Shown: positions 33,952 to 42,742, counted from the stretch's first letter. The stretch: 53,758 nucleotides of DNA from JANYJJ01 sp031386065 (GCA_031386065.1 JANNBZ010000396.1:1-53758), one strand, 5' to 3'. A program made the numbers and translations. Notes: a model not told the origin generated them from the sequence alone.

Positions 33952-35922
33952 ATGGCTATCAATATTTTTGGCGACAACTTTGCCAACGTGCTCACGGCCG
34001 GCTCGAACGCCGACCACAATCTTTTTGGTTTGGGCGGCAACGACACGCTGACCGGACTGGGCGGTAACGACCTGCTCGACGGCGGCACCGGCAACGATAC
34101 GATGACCGGCGGCGGCGGCAACGACACCTATCGGGTCGACTCCATCGGCGACAACGTCGTCGAATTCGGCGGCGGCAACGACACCGTCGAGGCGTCCATC
34201 AGCTGGTCGCTGGCGGCCGACGTTTTCGTCGAGAACCTGACCTTGACCGGCGTGGGCAACAACAGCGCCACCGGCAACGGCCTGAACAACGTCATCAAGG
34301 GTAATGCCGGCAACAACGTCATTGACGGCGGGCTCGGTGCCGACACGATGGAAGGCGGCGCGGGCAACGACACCTACTACGTCGACAACATCGGAGACAT
34401 CACCACCGAAGGTGTCGGCGCGGGCACCGACTGGGTGATTTCGACGGTGAGTCGAACGCTAGGTGCCAACCTCGAGAACCTGGATCTGGACGGCGCGGCG
34501 GCCATCAACGGCACCGGCAATGAGCTGGCCAACATCATCTACGGCAACGATGCCAACAACGTGCTGGACGGCAAGGCCGGGGTCGACTCGATGTCGGGCC
34601 GTGACGGCGACGATTCGTATTACGTCGACTCGTCGCTGGACACCGCGATTGAAGTTGCGGGCCAAGGCACCGACAAGGTGTTCTCGCGAGCCGGCAGTTT
34701 CACGCTGGGGGCGAACGTCGAAAACATGAAGCTGCTGGACGCCTCGTTTGTCATATTGCCGGGGGGCATCTTCGGGTTGCTGCCTGCGGGCGTGGACGGC
34801 ACCGGGAACAGCCTGGCCAACGTGATGGAAGGCAACGCCGTGGCCAACCGGCTGAACGGGATGGGCGGCAACGACACGATGTTCGGCCTGGGTGGCAACG
34901 ACACCCTCGACGGTGGCACCGGCAACGACGTCATGTTCGGTGGCACCGGCAACGACGTGTTCATCGTCGATTCGTCGCTCGACACCGCGACCGAGTTCTT
35001 CGGCGAAGGCATCGACCAGGTGAACGCATCGGTGAGCTTCACGATCACCGACGTCGATGTCGAAAACCTGACGCTCACCGGCGTCGGCAACATCAGCGGC
35101 ACCGGCAATGCGGCGAACAACGTCATCACCGGCAACAGCGGGAGCAACACCCTCAACGGCATGGCCGGCGTCGACACGATGAGCGGCGGGGCCGGCAACG
35201 ATGTCTACTTCGTCGACAACGCCGGCGACGTGGTGATCGAAGGCGCTGGCGGCGGCACCGACTGGGTGTATGCAAGCGTCACCGAAACACTCGACGACCC
35301 GGATGTCGAGAACCTGGTTCTGACCGGCGCGGCCGCGACCAACGGCACCGGCAATGCATCGGCCAACGTCATCTACGGCACCACGGCCGCGAACGTGCTG
35401 AGTGGCCTGGCGGGCAACGATACGGTGTATGCCGGCAGCGGCAACGACACGGTGCAGGGCGGCACTGGGTCCGACACGATCCATGGCGGTTTGGGCATCG
35501 ACACGCTGCGCGCAGTGGACAACGTGGCCTTCGTCGACGATGTCGCCGAGGACCGCTTCGTGTTCGACACCGCGCCGAACTCGGTGACCAACTTCGACCT
35601 GATCGACATGGCCAGCTTCACGCAAGGTGGTGGCGAAGGCGTCGACGATCAGATCGTGCTGGAGAACGCCATCTTCACGAACCTGCTGTCCACGCTGGGC
35701 ACCAACACAGGCACGCTGGGAGCCAACTTCTACTTCGAGGGCACCAGCAACGGCAACGGCGCGGCCGACGCGATCGGCATCTACAACAACACGACGACAG
35801 GGCAACTGTTCTACAACGCCACCTTCGGTGTGGCCGGCGACAGCACGCTGTTCGCGGTCATCGGCGGCGGTGTGGCCGGTGGCTCGGCGGTGTTGTCGGG
35901 GGAGGAGTTCACGCTGGGCTGA
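33952..35922 (+). CDS. RTX-like calcium-binding repeat protein, probable type I secretion cargo
   Basis: A 656-residue acidic, Gly/Asn/Asp-rich protein with no signal peptide, as expected for type I export. It is built of about five units of about 80 residues. Each has RTX-type nonapeptides (GLGGNDTLTGLGGNDLLDGG, GGTGNDVMFGGTGND), then a YxVD-x-GD segment, and a VENLxLTG-x-GTGN-x-N segment. A final RTX block (YAGSGNDTVQGGTGSDTIHG) leads to the C-terminal secretion-signal region (FVFDTAPNSVTNFDLIDMAS, and later a hydrophobic Gly/Ala-rich tail). No catalytic domain is visible, so a structural, adhesive or surface-layer role is more likely than toxin or enzyme. It lies directly behind the ABC/HlyD pair. 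Confidence 0.88.
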   Translation: MAINIFGDNFANVLTAGSNADHNLFGLGGNDTLTGLGGNDLLDGGTGNDTMTGGGGNDTYRVDSIGDNVVEFGGGNDTVEASISWSLAADVFVENLTLTGVGNNSATGNGLNNVIKGNAGNNVIDGGLGADTMEGGAGNDTYYVDNIGDITTEGVGAGTDWVISTVSRTLGANLENLDLDGAAAINGTGNELANIIYGNDANNVLDGKAGVDSMSGRDGDDSYYVDSSLDTAIEVAGQGTDKVFSRAGSFTLGANVENMKLLDASFVILPGGIFGLLPAGVDGTGNSLANVMEGNAVANRLNGMGGNDTMFGLGGNDTLDGGTGNDVMFGGTGNDVFIVDSSLDTATEFFGEGIDQVNASVSFTITDVDVENLTLTGVGNISGTGNAANNVITGNSGSNTLNGMAGVDTMSGGAGNDVYFVDNAGDVVIEGAGGGTDWVYASVTETLDDPDVENLVLTGAAATNGTGNASANVIYGTTAANVLSGLAGNDTVYAGSGNDTVQGGTGSDTIHGGLGIDTLRAVDNVAFVDDVAEDRFVFDTAPNSVTNFDLIDMASFTQGGGEGVDDQIVLENAIFTNLLSTLGTNTGTLGANFYFEGTSNGNGAADAIGIYNNTTTGQLFYNATFGVAGDSTLFAVIGGGVAGGSAVLSGEEFTLG

Positions 35923-35935
35923 TCCCCGCGTGATC

Positions 35936-35977
35936 GACGCACCGCCCGGCGACCTGGGCAGGGCGGTGCGTCTCGTT
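35936..35977 (+). terminator. Terminator after the RTX-like gene
   Basis: A perfect 12-bp stem (GACGCACCGCCC / GGGCGGTGCGTC) with a 13-base loop begins 13 bases after the stop and is followed by the short T-containing TCGTT. It ends the secretion operon. Confidence 0.75.
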
Positions 35978-35999
35978 GCTGCAACCGGAGCGAGTCACC

Positions 36000-36218
36000 A
36001 TGAAACCATCAACCCAAACACCGCGAAGCCTGGGCTTCGAAGTTCGCTTCCGTTCACTCTTCGACGAAGGCCGCGCACTGGCCTTCCCGTGCGACGCCGA
36101 AGGCCATGTGCCGATGGACGAGCTGAGCGAGCGGGCGCGTCGCAACTACCTCTACGCGCGAGCCGTGGTGGGGCGCGAGTTCTTCGTCCCCGAGATCGGT
36201 CCGGTCAACCTGCATTGA
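36000..36218 (+). CDS. Small conserved-looking hypothetical protein
   Basis: A 72-residue soluble protein (MKPSTQTPRSLGFEVRFRSL at the start; FPCDAEGHVPMDELSERARR and NYLYARAVVGREF later). It has a single Cys and no membrane segment. I recognise the pattern as typical of a small Burkholderiales protein without known function, but cannot name a family. CGGAG precedes the ATG at 36000 at a sensible distance, and the codon use looks like that of its neighbours. It stands alone between the RTX terminator and the 24-base palindrome before ligA. Confidence 0.7.
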   Translation: MKPSTQTPRSLGFEVRFRSLFDEGRALAFPCDAEGHVPMDELSERARRNYLYARAVVGREFFVPEIGPVNLH

Positions 36219-36220
36219 TT

Positions 36221-36244
36221 CGCGGGTCCGATCGGACCCGCGAG
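36221..36244. repeat. Perfect 24-base palindrome before ligA
   Basis: TCGCGGGTCCGA is followed directly by its exact reverse complement, three bases after the small gene's stop and 11 bases before the ligA ATG. No T-run follows. It may act as a terminator hairpin or protein-binding site, and would overlap the ligA leader. Confidence 0.6.
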
Positions 36245-36255
36245 ACAATGCGCCG

Positions 36256-38349
36256 ATGGCCTCTGATCGTCCCTCCAATGCACGCGCCGGCAAGTTGCGT
36301 GAGCAACTGCAAGCGCACGCGCACCGCTACTACGTGCTCGACGAACCGGCGATTCCGGATGCCGAGTACGACCGGCTGTTCCAGGAACTGCAGGCCATCG
36401 AGGCCATGCACCCCGAACTGCTGACCGTCGATTCGCCGACCCAGCGCGTCCTCGGCGCGGTGCTCGACGGCTTCGTCCCGGTGCGGCACACCGTACCGAT
36501 GCTGAGCATTCGCACCGAGACCGACACCGAGGCCAGTGGTGCCGAGGCTTTCGATGCGCGGGTGCGCCGGGAGCTACAGTTGCTTGAAGGCGATGCGCCG
36601 ATCGAGTATGCGGCCGAGCTGAAGTTCGACGGCCTGGCCATCAACCTGCGTTACGAGCACGGTGTGCTGGTGCAGGCTGCTACGCGCGGCGACGGCGAGA
36701 CTGGCGAAGACGTGACGCAGAACATCCGCACCATCCGCCGGCTGCCGTTGCGCCTGAACGGGGTGCACGCTGCGGTGCTCGAAGTGCGCGGTGAGGTCTA
36801 CATCCGCCGCGACGACTTCGACGCGCTGAACGAGCGCCAGCGTGCGCTGATCGCCGCCGGCGCGAAGAACGAGAAAACCTTTGTCAACCCGCGCAATGCC
36901 GCCGCCGGCGCAGTGCGTCAGCTCGACCCTGCCATCGCCGCCAAGCGCCCGCTCAGCTTCTTCGCCTACGGCCTGGGCGATGTCCAGGGCTGGGACGTTC
37001 CCGCCACGCACAGCGCCTTGCTCGATGCGCTGGCCGCGATGGGCGTCCCGGTGTGCGCCGACCGGGCGGTGGTACAGGGTGCGGCGGGTTTGCTGGCCTT
37101 CCACCGCGCGATGGGCGAGAAGCGCGATGCGCTGCCGTTCGACATCGACGGTGTCGTCTACAAAGTCAACTCGCGCGAACTGCAGTTGCGCCTGGGCTTC
37201 GTCAGCCGCGAGCCGCGCTGGGCGGTGGCGCACAAGTACCCGGCGCAAGAACAGATGACCGTCCTGCGCGGCATCGACATCCAGGTCGGCCGCACCGGCA
37301 AGCTGACGCCGGTGGCCAAGCTGGAGCCGGTCTTCGTCGGCGGCACCACGGTCAGCAATGCAACGCTGCACAACGAGGACGAGACGCGTCGCAAGGACGT
37401 GCGCATCGGCGACACGGTGATCGTGCGGCGCGCCGGCGACGTGATTCCCGAGGTGGTCAGCGTGGTGTTGGACAAGCGGCCGCCGGACGTGGGCGAGCCG
37501 TTCGACTTGTTCAAGCGGCTGGCCGGAAAATGCCCCATTTGCGGCAGCGCCATCGCGCGCGAGGAAGGTGAAGTCGACTGGCGCTGCTCGGGCGGGCTGT
37601 TCTGTCCAGCGCAGCGCAAACAGGCCATCCTGCATTTCGCCAGCCGCCGCGCGATGGATGTCGAAGGGTTGGGCGACAAGCTGGTCGATCAACTGGTCGA
37701 CGCCGGCCTGATTCGCACCTTGCCCGAGTTGTATTCGCTGGGGCTGGCCAAGCTCAGCGTGCTCGACCGCATGGGCGAAAAGAGCGCGCTGAACCTGCTG
37801 GCGGGGCTGGAGAAAAGCAAGCGCACCACGCTGGCGAGGTTTCTGTTCGCGCTGGGCATACGGCAGGTCGGCGAGACCACGGCGAAGGACCTCGCCAAGC
37901 ACTTCGGTGCGCTGGACCGCGCGATGGGCGCGTCGCTCGACCAGTTGCTCGAAGTGGCCGATGTGGGGCCGGTGGTGGCGCAGAGCATTCGCACCTTCTT
38001 CGATCAGCCGCACAACCGGGAAGTCGTCGAGCAGTTGCGCGCCAGCGGTGTCCATTGGACCGAGAGCGACGGCACGCAAGACCGCACGCCCAAGCCGCTG
38101 GTCGGCAAGACCTTCGTGCTCACCGGCACGCTGCGCACGCTGTCTCGCGACGAAGCGAAGGATCTGATCGAAGCGGCCGGCGGCAAGGTGGCCGGTTCGG
38201 TGTCGAAGAAGACCCACTTTGTCGTCGCCGGGGAAGAAGCCGGCAGCAAACTCGACAAGGCGCGCGAACTTCAAATCACCGTCCTCGACGAAGCCGCGCT
38301 GCTGAACCTTCTGAAGCCCGACGGGGTCGATTCCGTCATTCCCACCTGA
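36256..38349 (+). CDS. ligA: NAD-dependent DNA ligase
   Basis: Essential replicative ligase of 697 residues. The adenylated lysine is Lys123 (ELKFDGLAINLRYEHG), with TRGDGETGEDVTQNIRTI following. The N-terminal NAD-binding part contains YYVLDEPAIPDAEYDRLFQE. A four-cysteine zinc finger (CPICGSAI ... CSGGLFCPAQRK) is intact. Helix-hairpin-helix repeats (ALGIRQVGETTAKDLAKHFG) and a C-terminal BRCT domain (LVGKTFVLTGTLRTLSRDEA) complete the standard order. It is followed 12 bases later by def. In related genomes ligA usually follows zipA directly. Confidence 0.98.
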   Translation: MASDRPSNARAGKLREQLQAHAHRYYVLDEPAIPDAEYDRLFQELQAIEAMHPELLTVDSPTQRVLGAVLDGFVPVRHTVPMLSIRTETDTEASGAEAFDARVRRELQLLEGDAPIEYAAELKFDGLAINLRYEHGVLVQAATRGDGETGEDVTQNIRTIRRLPLRLNGVHAAVLEVRGEVYIRRDDFDALNERQRALIAAGAKNEKTFVNPRNAAAGAVRQLDPAIAAKRPLSFFAYGLGDVQGWDVPATHSALLDALAAMGVPVCADRAVVQGAAGLLAFHRAMGEKRDALPFDIDGVVYKVNSRELQLRLGFVSREPRWAVAHKYPAQEQMTVLRGIDIQVGRTGKLTPVAKLEPVFVGGTTVSNATLHNEDETRRKDVRIGDTVIVRRAGDVIPEVVSVVLDKRPPDVGEPFDLFKRLAGKCPICGSAIAREEGEVDWRCSGGLFCPAQRKQAILHFASRRAMDVEGLGDKLVDQLVDAGLIRTLPELYSLGLAKLSVLDRMGEKSALNLLAGLEKSKRTTLARFLFALGIRQVGETTAKDLAKHFGALDRAMGASLDQLLEVADVGPVVAQSIRTFFDQPHNREVVEQLRASGVHWTESDGTQDRTPKPLVGKTFVLTGTLRTLSRDEAKDLIEAAGGKVAGSVSKKTHFVVAGEEAGSKLDKARELQITVLDEAALLNLLKPDGVDSVIPT

Positions 38350-38361
38350 CAAGCCAACGCC

Positions 38362-38898
38362 ATGACCGTTCGTGAAATCCTGAAAATGGGCGACCCCCGC
38401 CTGCTGCGCATCGCCCAACCGGTGCGCGAGTTCGACACGCCCGCGATGCGAACGCTGATTGCCGACATGTTCGAGACCCTGCATGCGGCGAACGGCGCCG
38501 GGCTGGCGGCGCCGCAGATCGGCGTCGACCTGGCGCTGGTGATCTTCGGATTCGGGCAGAACCAGCGCTACCCCGACGCCCCGCCGGTGCCTGAAACGGT
38601 GCTCATCAACCCGCAGATCACGCCGCTGGGCGACGCGATCGAAGACGGTTGGGAGGGCTGCCTGTCGGTGCCGGGACTGCGCGGCAAGGTGCCCCGATTC
38701 GCCCGCATCCGATACACCGGGCAAGACCCGACCGGGCACCCTATAGACCGCGAAGCCGAGGGTTTTCACGCGCGGGTGGTGCAGCACGAATGCGATCACC
38801 TGATCGGCGTGCTGTACCCGATGCGGGTGCGCGATTTCACCCAGTTCGGCTACACCAGCGTCTTGTTCCCGGAACTGGACCCGAACCACGACGATTGA
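38362..38898 (+). CDS. def: Peptide deformylase
   Basis: Metalloenzyme of 178 residues that removes the formyl group from nascent N-terminal Met. The three signature motifs are exact: GAGLAAPQIG (45-54), EGCLSVPG with the metal ligand Cys100, and QHECDHLIG with His142, His146 and the catalytic Glu143. The C-terminus (RVRDFTQFGYTSVLFPEL) is longer than in E. coli. It begins 12 bases after ligA, so the two probably form one transcript. No fmt gene is adjacent, so this may be one of several deformylase genes. Confidence 0.97.
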   Translation: MTVREILKMGDPRLLRIAQPVREFDTPAMRTLIADMFETLHAANGAGLAAPQIGVDLALVIFGFGQNQRYPDAPPVPETVLINPQITPLGDAIEDGWEGCLSVPGLRGKVPRFARIRYTGQDPTGHPIDREAEGFHARVVQHECDHLIGVLYPMRVRDFTQFGYTSVLFPELDPNHDD

Positions 38899-39053
38899 CC
38901 GGCGTCTGACCCGGGCAGGGCGACTGCCGACATCCAGGCTGGCCTCGTTGCTGCCGTGTAAAGCGATGTATCGGCGGGTTCGCCCGGTCGGCGCACCAGG
39001 TCGGTCTGGCGTTCAGGAACAGGGCAGCGTGCCGCTGCCATGAAGGGTGACCG

Positions 39054-41294
39054 ATGAAGCCGCACACACTGCCGATGTCCCGCTCGCCGAAATTCCACGC
39101 GTTGCTGCCCGCCGCCACGCTGCTGTTCTGCGGCGTGATGTTCGCCTTGCTGAGCGCGTTGCTGGCGCCGGCGCAGGCCCAGAACGACCCGCAGAATTTC
39201 ACCGACCCCCCGGGCCGCGTGGGCCGCCTGGCGGACGTTACCGGTCAGGTCTGGCTGTTCACCCCGGGAGCCGGCGAATGGGTCAGCGCCGACCGCAACC
39301 GCCCGCTGACCACCGGCGACCGCCTTTCCACCGACGCCTCGGGCCGTGCCGAGGTGCGCATCGGCTCCACCACCGTGCGGTTGGCTGCGGGAACGGAGCT
39401 GGAAGTGCTTCGCCTCGACGACGACCACATTGCGCTGCAGCTGCACAGCGGCTCGGCAGCGGTTCGCCTGCGCCAGCGCGAGGCGGCCGACGAATTCGAA
39501 CTGAAGACGGCCGAAGGTCGGTTTCGCACCGAGCGCACCGGCCGCTACCGCTTCGACCGCACCGACGACACCAGCAACGTCACCGTCTACAGCGGTCAGG
39601 CCCACTACGAAGGCCCGGGCAGCGCGCTGACGGTCAACACCAACCAGCGCGCCGAGTTCTGGCTCGACGGGCGCAACGCCGCGCAGTACAGCATCACCGA
39701 ACCGCAGCGCGATTCGTTCGCCAACTGGAACAGCGACCGCGACCGCAGCGATGACCGCAACGCATCGTCGCGCTATGTGTCGCCCGAGATGACCGGCATC
39801 GAAGACCTGGACCGCCACGGCCGCTGGGAGCAGAACACCGAATACGGCGCGTTGTGGACGCCGCGCAATGTGGCCCCCGACTGGGCACCGTATGCGGCCG
39901 GGCACTGGGCCTTCGTGCGTCCGTGGGGCTGGTCGTGGGTCGACGACGCGCCTTGGGGCTTCGCGCCGTTCCACTATGGCCGCTGGGTCTGGTTCCGCAA
40001 TGCCTGGGGCTGGGCACCGGGCACCTACGTCGCCCGGCCGGTCTACGCGCCCGCGTTGGTGGCCTGGGTGGGTGGTCCGCGCGTGAGTGTGTCGATTTCC
40101 ATCGGCGGTGGCAGCCCGGCCCCGACAGTGGGCTGGTTTCCGCTCGCCCCACGCGAGGTGTACGTGCCGAGCTACCGCGTCAGCCCCGGCTATGTTCAAA
40201 ACGTCAACGTGACCCACGTGACCAACATCACCAACATCACGACCATCATCAACAACCCGCAGGCGGCGGTAGGCCGCATCGACTACAGCAACCGCAAGTT
40301 CCCGCACGCCGTCACCGTGGTGCCGCAATCGGTGCTCACGACGCGCCAGCCGGTGGCACCCGCGGCTGCCCAGTGGCGTGAAGCGAACCGAGGCAACGAC
40401 GAACGCGAGGCGCGCGGCCGTGGTGACCGGCGCGACCGTGTCGACCCGGTGCAATTGGCCGCCACGGCCCTGGCCGCCGCGCCGGTCGCCGCGCCGGTGG
40501 CGGTGCGTCGCGAGGCGCAGCGCGCGCCGGAAGCCGCAGCCGGACCGGCCGCTGCGCGCACTGGCTTCACGCCATCGCCCGCGGGCGCACCGCCGGCCGG
40601 TGCCACGGTATCGACCGGGCCAGCGGTGCCGCCGCCGCCATCGCGCATGAACCGGCCGGTGGTTCGAGCGGCTGAAGAACCGGGCGCAGCGCGTGCCGTC
40701 GGAACGCAAAACGCACCGCAGGCACCGATCGAAAGGCAGGGGCGCGACCGTCGGGACGACTCGCGTCAGGCGCCGCTCGAAGTGCGCACCCCGTTGCCTG
40801 CCGTCGTGCCGGCGACCCCGGCACGCGCCGCCACCCCAGCCGTCGCGGCACCTCCCGCGGCGGCAGTGGTGCCGCCGCTGCCGACTCGGGTGCAGCCACC
40901 TGCGGTCGTGATGCCTGCGCCCGTTGCCGCGCCGGCAGCGCAAGCGCCGCAGGCTCCCCACGTCATCAAGCCGCTGCCGCAGGTGAGTGCCTCGCGTGAC
41001 GCGGTGGCCCCCGCGGCCGTGCCACATCCGCCGGCAGCGGTGCCACCGTCGCCCGCCGCTGAAGCGCGTTCAGGGCGCGGTACCCGTGCGTCGCAGGGCG
41101 ATGGCGCAGCCTCGCCATCGCGGCCGGTTCCCGTCGTGCCGGTGTCACGTGTCGAAGCCGTCCCTGCGCCGTTGCGCCCCGGCGCGCAACGCCCGCCTGT
41201 TCGCGAAGGCGAGCACGAGTCTGCTCCCAACGCGCGCAAAGCCCATGTCCAGGAAAAGCGCGCTGAGCCGCGCGAGCGGGGCCAGAACAACTGA
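39054..41294 (+). CDS. Exported FecR/DUF6600-like protein with long Pro/Ala-rich tail
   Basis: A 746-residue envelope protein. After a signal peptide (about residues 1-43, ending in APAQAQ) comes a FecR-type beta domain (LADVTGQVWLFTPGAGEWVS, RPLTTGDRLSTDASGRAEVR, STTVRLAAGTELEVL). Next is a Trp/Tyr/Pro-rich region with repeated W-x-P-x-W patterns (YGALWTPRNVAPDWAPYAAG, HYGRWVWFRNAWGWAPGTYV), typical of DUF6600 proteins. The last about 300 residues are low-complexity Ala/Pro/Val, ending in a charged tail. There is no adjacent sigma factor or TonB receptor, so it is not a classic FecR anti-sigma regulator. Function is unknown; a cell-envelope structural role is inferred. Confidence 0.8.
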   Translation: MKPHTLPMSRSPKFHALLPAATLLFCGVMFALLSALLAPAQAQNDPQNFTDPPGRVGRLADVTGQVWLFTPGAGEWVSADRNRPLTTGDRLSTDASGRAEVRIGSTTVRLAAGTELEVLRLDDDHIALQLHSGSAAVRLRQREAADEFELKTAEGRFRTERTGRYRFDRTDDTSNVTVYSGQAHYEGPGSALTVNTNQRAEFWLDGRNAAQYSITEPQRDSFANWNSDRDRSDDRNASSRYVSPEMTGIEDLDRHGRWEQNTEYGALWTPRNVAPDWAPYAAGHWAFVRPWGWSWVDDAPWGFAPFHYGRWVWFRNAWGWAPGTYVARPVYAPALVAWVGGPRVSVSISIGGGSPAPTVGWFPLAPREVYVPSYRVSPGYVQNVNVTHVTNITNITTIINNPQAAVGRIDYSNRKFPHAVTVVPQSVLTTRQPVAPAAAQWREANRGNDEREARGRGDRRDRVDPVQLAATALAAAPVAAPVAVRREAQRAPEAAAGPAAARTGFTPSPAGAPPAGATVSTGPAVPPPPSRMNRPVVRAAEEPGAARAVGTQNAPQAPIERQGRDRRDDSRQAPLEVRTPLPAVVPATPARAATPAVAAPPAAAVVPPLPTRVQPPAVVMPAPVAAPAAQAPQAPHVIKPLPQVSASRDAVAPAAVPHPPAAVPPSPAAEARSGRGTRASQGDGAASPSRPVPVVPVSRVEAVPAPLRPGAQRPPVREGEHESAPNARKAHVQEKRAEPRERGQNN

Positions 41295-41312
41295 GGCCGA
41301 GGAACCTGCGCC

Positions 41313-42011
41313 TCAGCGCAGCAACGGCTTCAGCACCGGCCACACATTGGCCAGGATGGTCGGGTGGGCGGCAGCCCGAGGGTGAATCCGGTCGGCCTGG
41401 AACAGCACTTCCGCCTGCGGAACATCGGCCACTCCCTTCAGCAGGAACGGCACCAGGGCCGCGCCTTCGGCCAGCGCAACCGACTTGAACAAGCCGTAGA
41501 AATCATCCGCGTACTGGCGGCCGTAGTTGGGTGGCACCTGCATGCCGGCGATCAACACCTTGGCGCCGGACGCCTTCGCGCTGCGCGCCATCTGGGCCAG
41601 GTTGGCCTGGGTCATCGCCAGTGGCAATCCGCGCAGCGCATCGTTGCCGCCGAGTTCCAGGATCACCTGAGTGGGCTGATGCTGCTTCAACAGTGCGGCC
41701 AGTCTGGACCGTCCGCCGGAGGTGGTGTCGCCGCTGATGCTGGCGTTGACCACGGTGGCGGCGATCTTTTCCTGTGCCAGCCGCTTTTCGAGCAGGGCGA
41801 CCCAACCGGTGCCGCGTGCCAGGCCGTACTCGGCCGACAGGCTGTCGCCGACCACCAGCAGCGTGATGCGGGGCTTCGCTGCAGACTGGACCTGCGCTTG
41901 CGCGGGCATCCAAGCAGCCGCGACGCTGGCTGCGACAAGCACGGTACAGTGCCGCAGCCACGCCCTTCGCGGCGGATTCTTCTCGGTGCGATCAGCCTCC
42001 ACATCCAGCAT
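41313..42011 (-). CDS. tesA: SGNH-family esterase/lysophospholipase, TesA-like arylesterase
   Basis: Periplasmic GDSL/SGNH hydrolase of 232 residues. Signal peptide: about residues 1-39, ending MPAQAQ. Block I carries the nucleophile (LLVVGDSLSAEYGL), block II NASISGDTTSGG, block III LELGGNDALRG, and block V the catalytic Asp and His (ADRIHPRAAAH). E. coli TesA acts on thioesters and lysophospholipids. The start at 42011 overlaps the divergent ABC gene's start by two bases. A GTG three codons in is possible, and the N-region is long for a signal peptide, so the true start is uncertain. The pairing with a YbbA-type ATPase matches E. coli. Confidence 0.9.
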   Translation of the reverse strand: MLDVEADRTEKNPPRRAWLRHCTVLVAASVAAAWMPAQAQVQSAAKPRITLLVVGDSLSAEYGLARGTGWVALLEKRLAQEKIAATVVNASISGDTTSGGRSRLAALLKQHQPTQVILELGGNDALRGLPLAMTQANLAQMARSAKASGAKVLIAGMQVPPNYGRQYADDFYGLFKSVALAEGAALVPFLLKGVADVPQAEVLFQADRIHPRAAAHPTILANVWPVLKPLLR

Positions 42012-42693
42012 GTCAGAACCCATCATTGCAGTCGACCAGGTCACCAAACAGGTCAGCGATTCCACCGGCACCCTGACCATTCTCCATGAGATCAGCTTCA
42101 CGCTGCAGCCTCGCCAGTCGGCGGCGATCGTGGGCGCGTCGGGGTCGGGCAAGAGCACCTTGCTGTCCATCATCGCCGGCTTGGACACGCCCAGCACCGG
42201 CACGGTTCGCCTGGGCGGCACCGATATTTTTGCGATCGACGAAGACGCCCGCGCGGCGGTGCGCGCGGCCAAGTTGGGCTTCGTGTTTCAGAGCTTCCAG
42301 TTGCTGGGCAACCTGACTGCGATCGAGAACGTGATGCTGCCGCTGGAACTGCAGGGCCGCAACGATGCGCGGGCGCTGGCCACCGAGATGCTCGACCGCG
42401 TGGGGCTGAGCGAACGGCTGCGCCACTACCCGAAGGTGCTGTCCGGCGGCGAGCAGCAACGGGTGGCGTTGGCGCGTGCCTTCGTGGTCAAGCCGGCGGT
42501 GTTGCTGGCCGACGAGCCCACCGGCAGCCTCGACTTCGCCACCGGTGAAATCGTGATGCAGTTGATGTTCGACCTGAACCGCGAAAGCGGAACCACGCTG
42601 GTGCTGGTCACCCACGACGCGAGCATTGCCGCGCGCTGCGACCGGCAGTTGCGCATCGAAGCTGGCCGGGTCCAACTCGAAGCGGAAACCTGA
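42010..42693 (+). CDS. ybbA: ABC transporter ATP-binding protein, YbbA/LolD-like
   Basis: ATPase subunit of 227 residues from the LolD/MacB group. Walker A GASGSGKS (42-49), Q-loop FVFQSFQLLG, signature LSGGEQQRVALARA, and Walker B VLLADEPTGSLD are intact. E. coli YbbA partners the membrane protein YbbP; no such permease gene follows here. Its ATG shares two bases with the divergent tesA start codon, so its promoter lies within tesA coding sequence. A hairpin terminator follows the stop. Confidence 0.9.
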   Translation: MSEPIIAVDQVTKQVSDSTGTLTILHEISFTLQPRQSAAIVGASGSGKSTLLSIIAGLDTPSTGTVRLGGTDIFAIDEDARAAVRAAKLGFVFQSFQLLGNLTAIENVMLPLELQGRNDARALATEMLDRVGLSERLRHYPKVLSGGEQQRVALARAFVVKPAVLLADEPTGSLDFATGEIVMQLMFDLNRESGTTLVLVTHDASIAARCDRQLRIEAGRVQLEAET

Positions 42694-42700
42694 AAAGAAC

Positions 42701-42728
42701 AAGGACGCCATCGGCGCCCTTGTATGTT
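42701..42728 (+). terminator. Terminator after the YbbA-like gene
   Basis: A 9-bp stem with one mismatch (AAGGACGCC / GGCGCCCTT) and a 3-base loop lies 7 bases after the stop and is followed by TGTATGTT. Confidence 0.65.
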
Positions 42729-42742
42729 CAGCGAAGCCCTGA

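Noticed and set aside
33980..35560. Short direct repeats that might suggest a CRISPR array
   Set aside because: They are in-frame codons of RTX nonapeptides in a protein gene, with no constant repeat-spacer pattern.
36574..41027. Long minus-strand frames opposite ligA, def and the FecR-like gene
   Set aside because: They are mirror frames of well-supported genes in high-GC DNA, with no domain-like motif or ribosome site.
39054..41294. A FecR anti-sigma regulator of iron transport
   Set aside because: There is no adjacent ECF sigma factor or TonB receptor, and the protein has a signal peptide, Trp-rich repeats and a long low-complexity tail.
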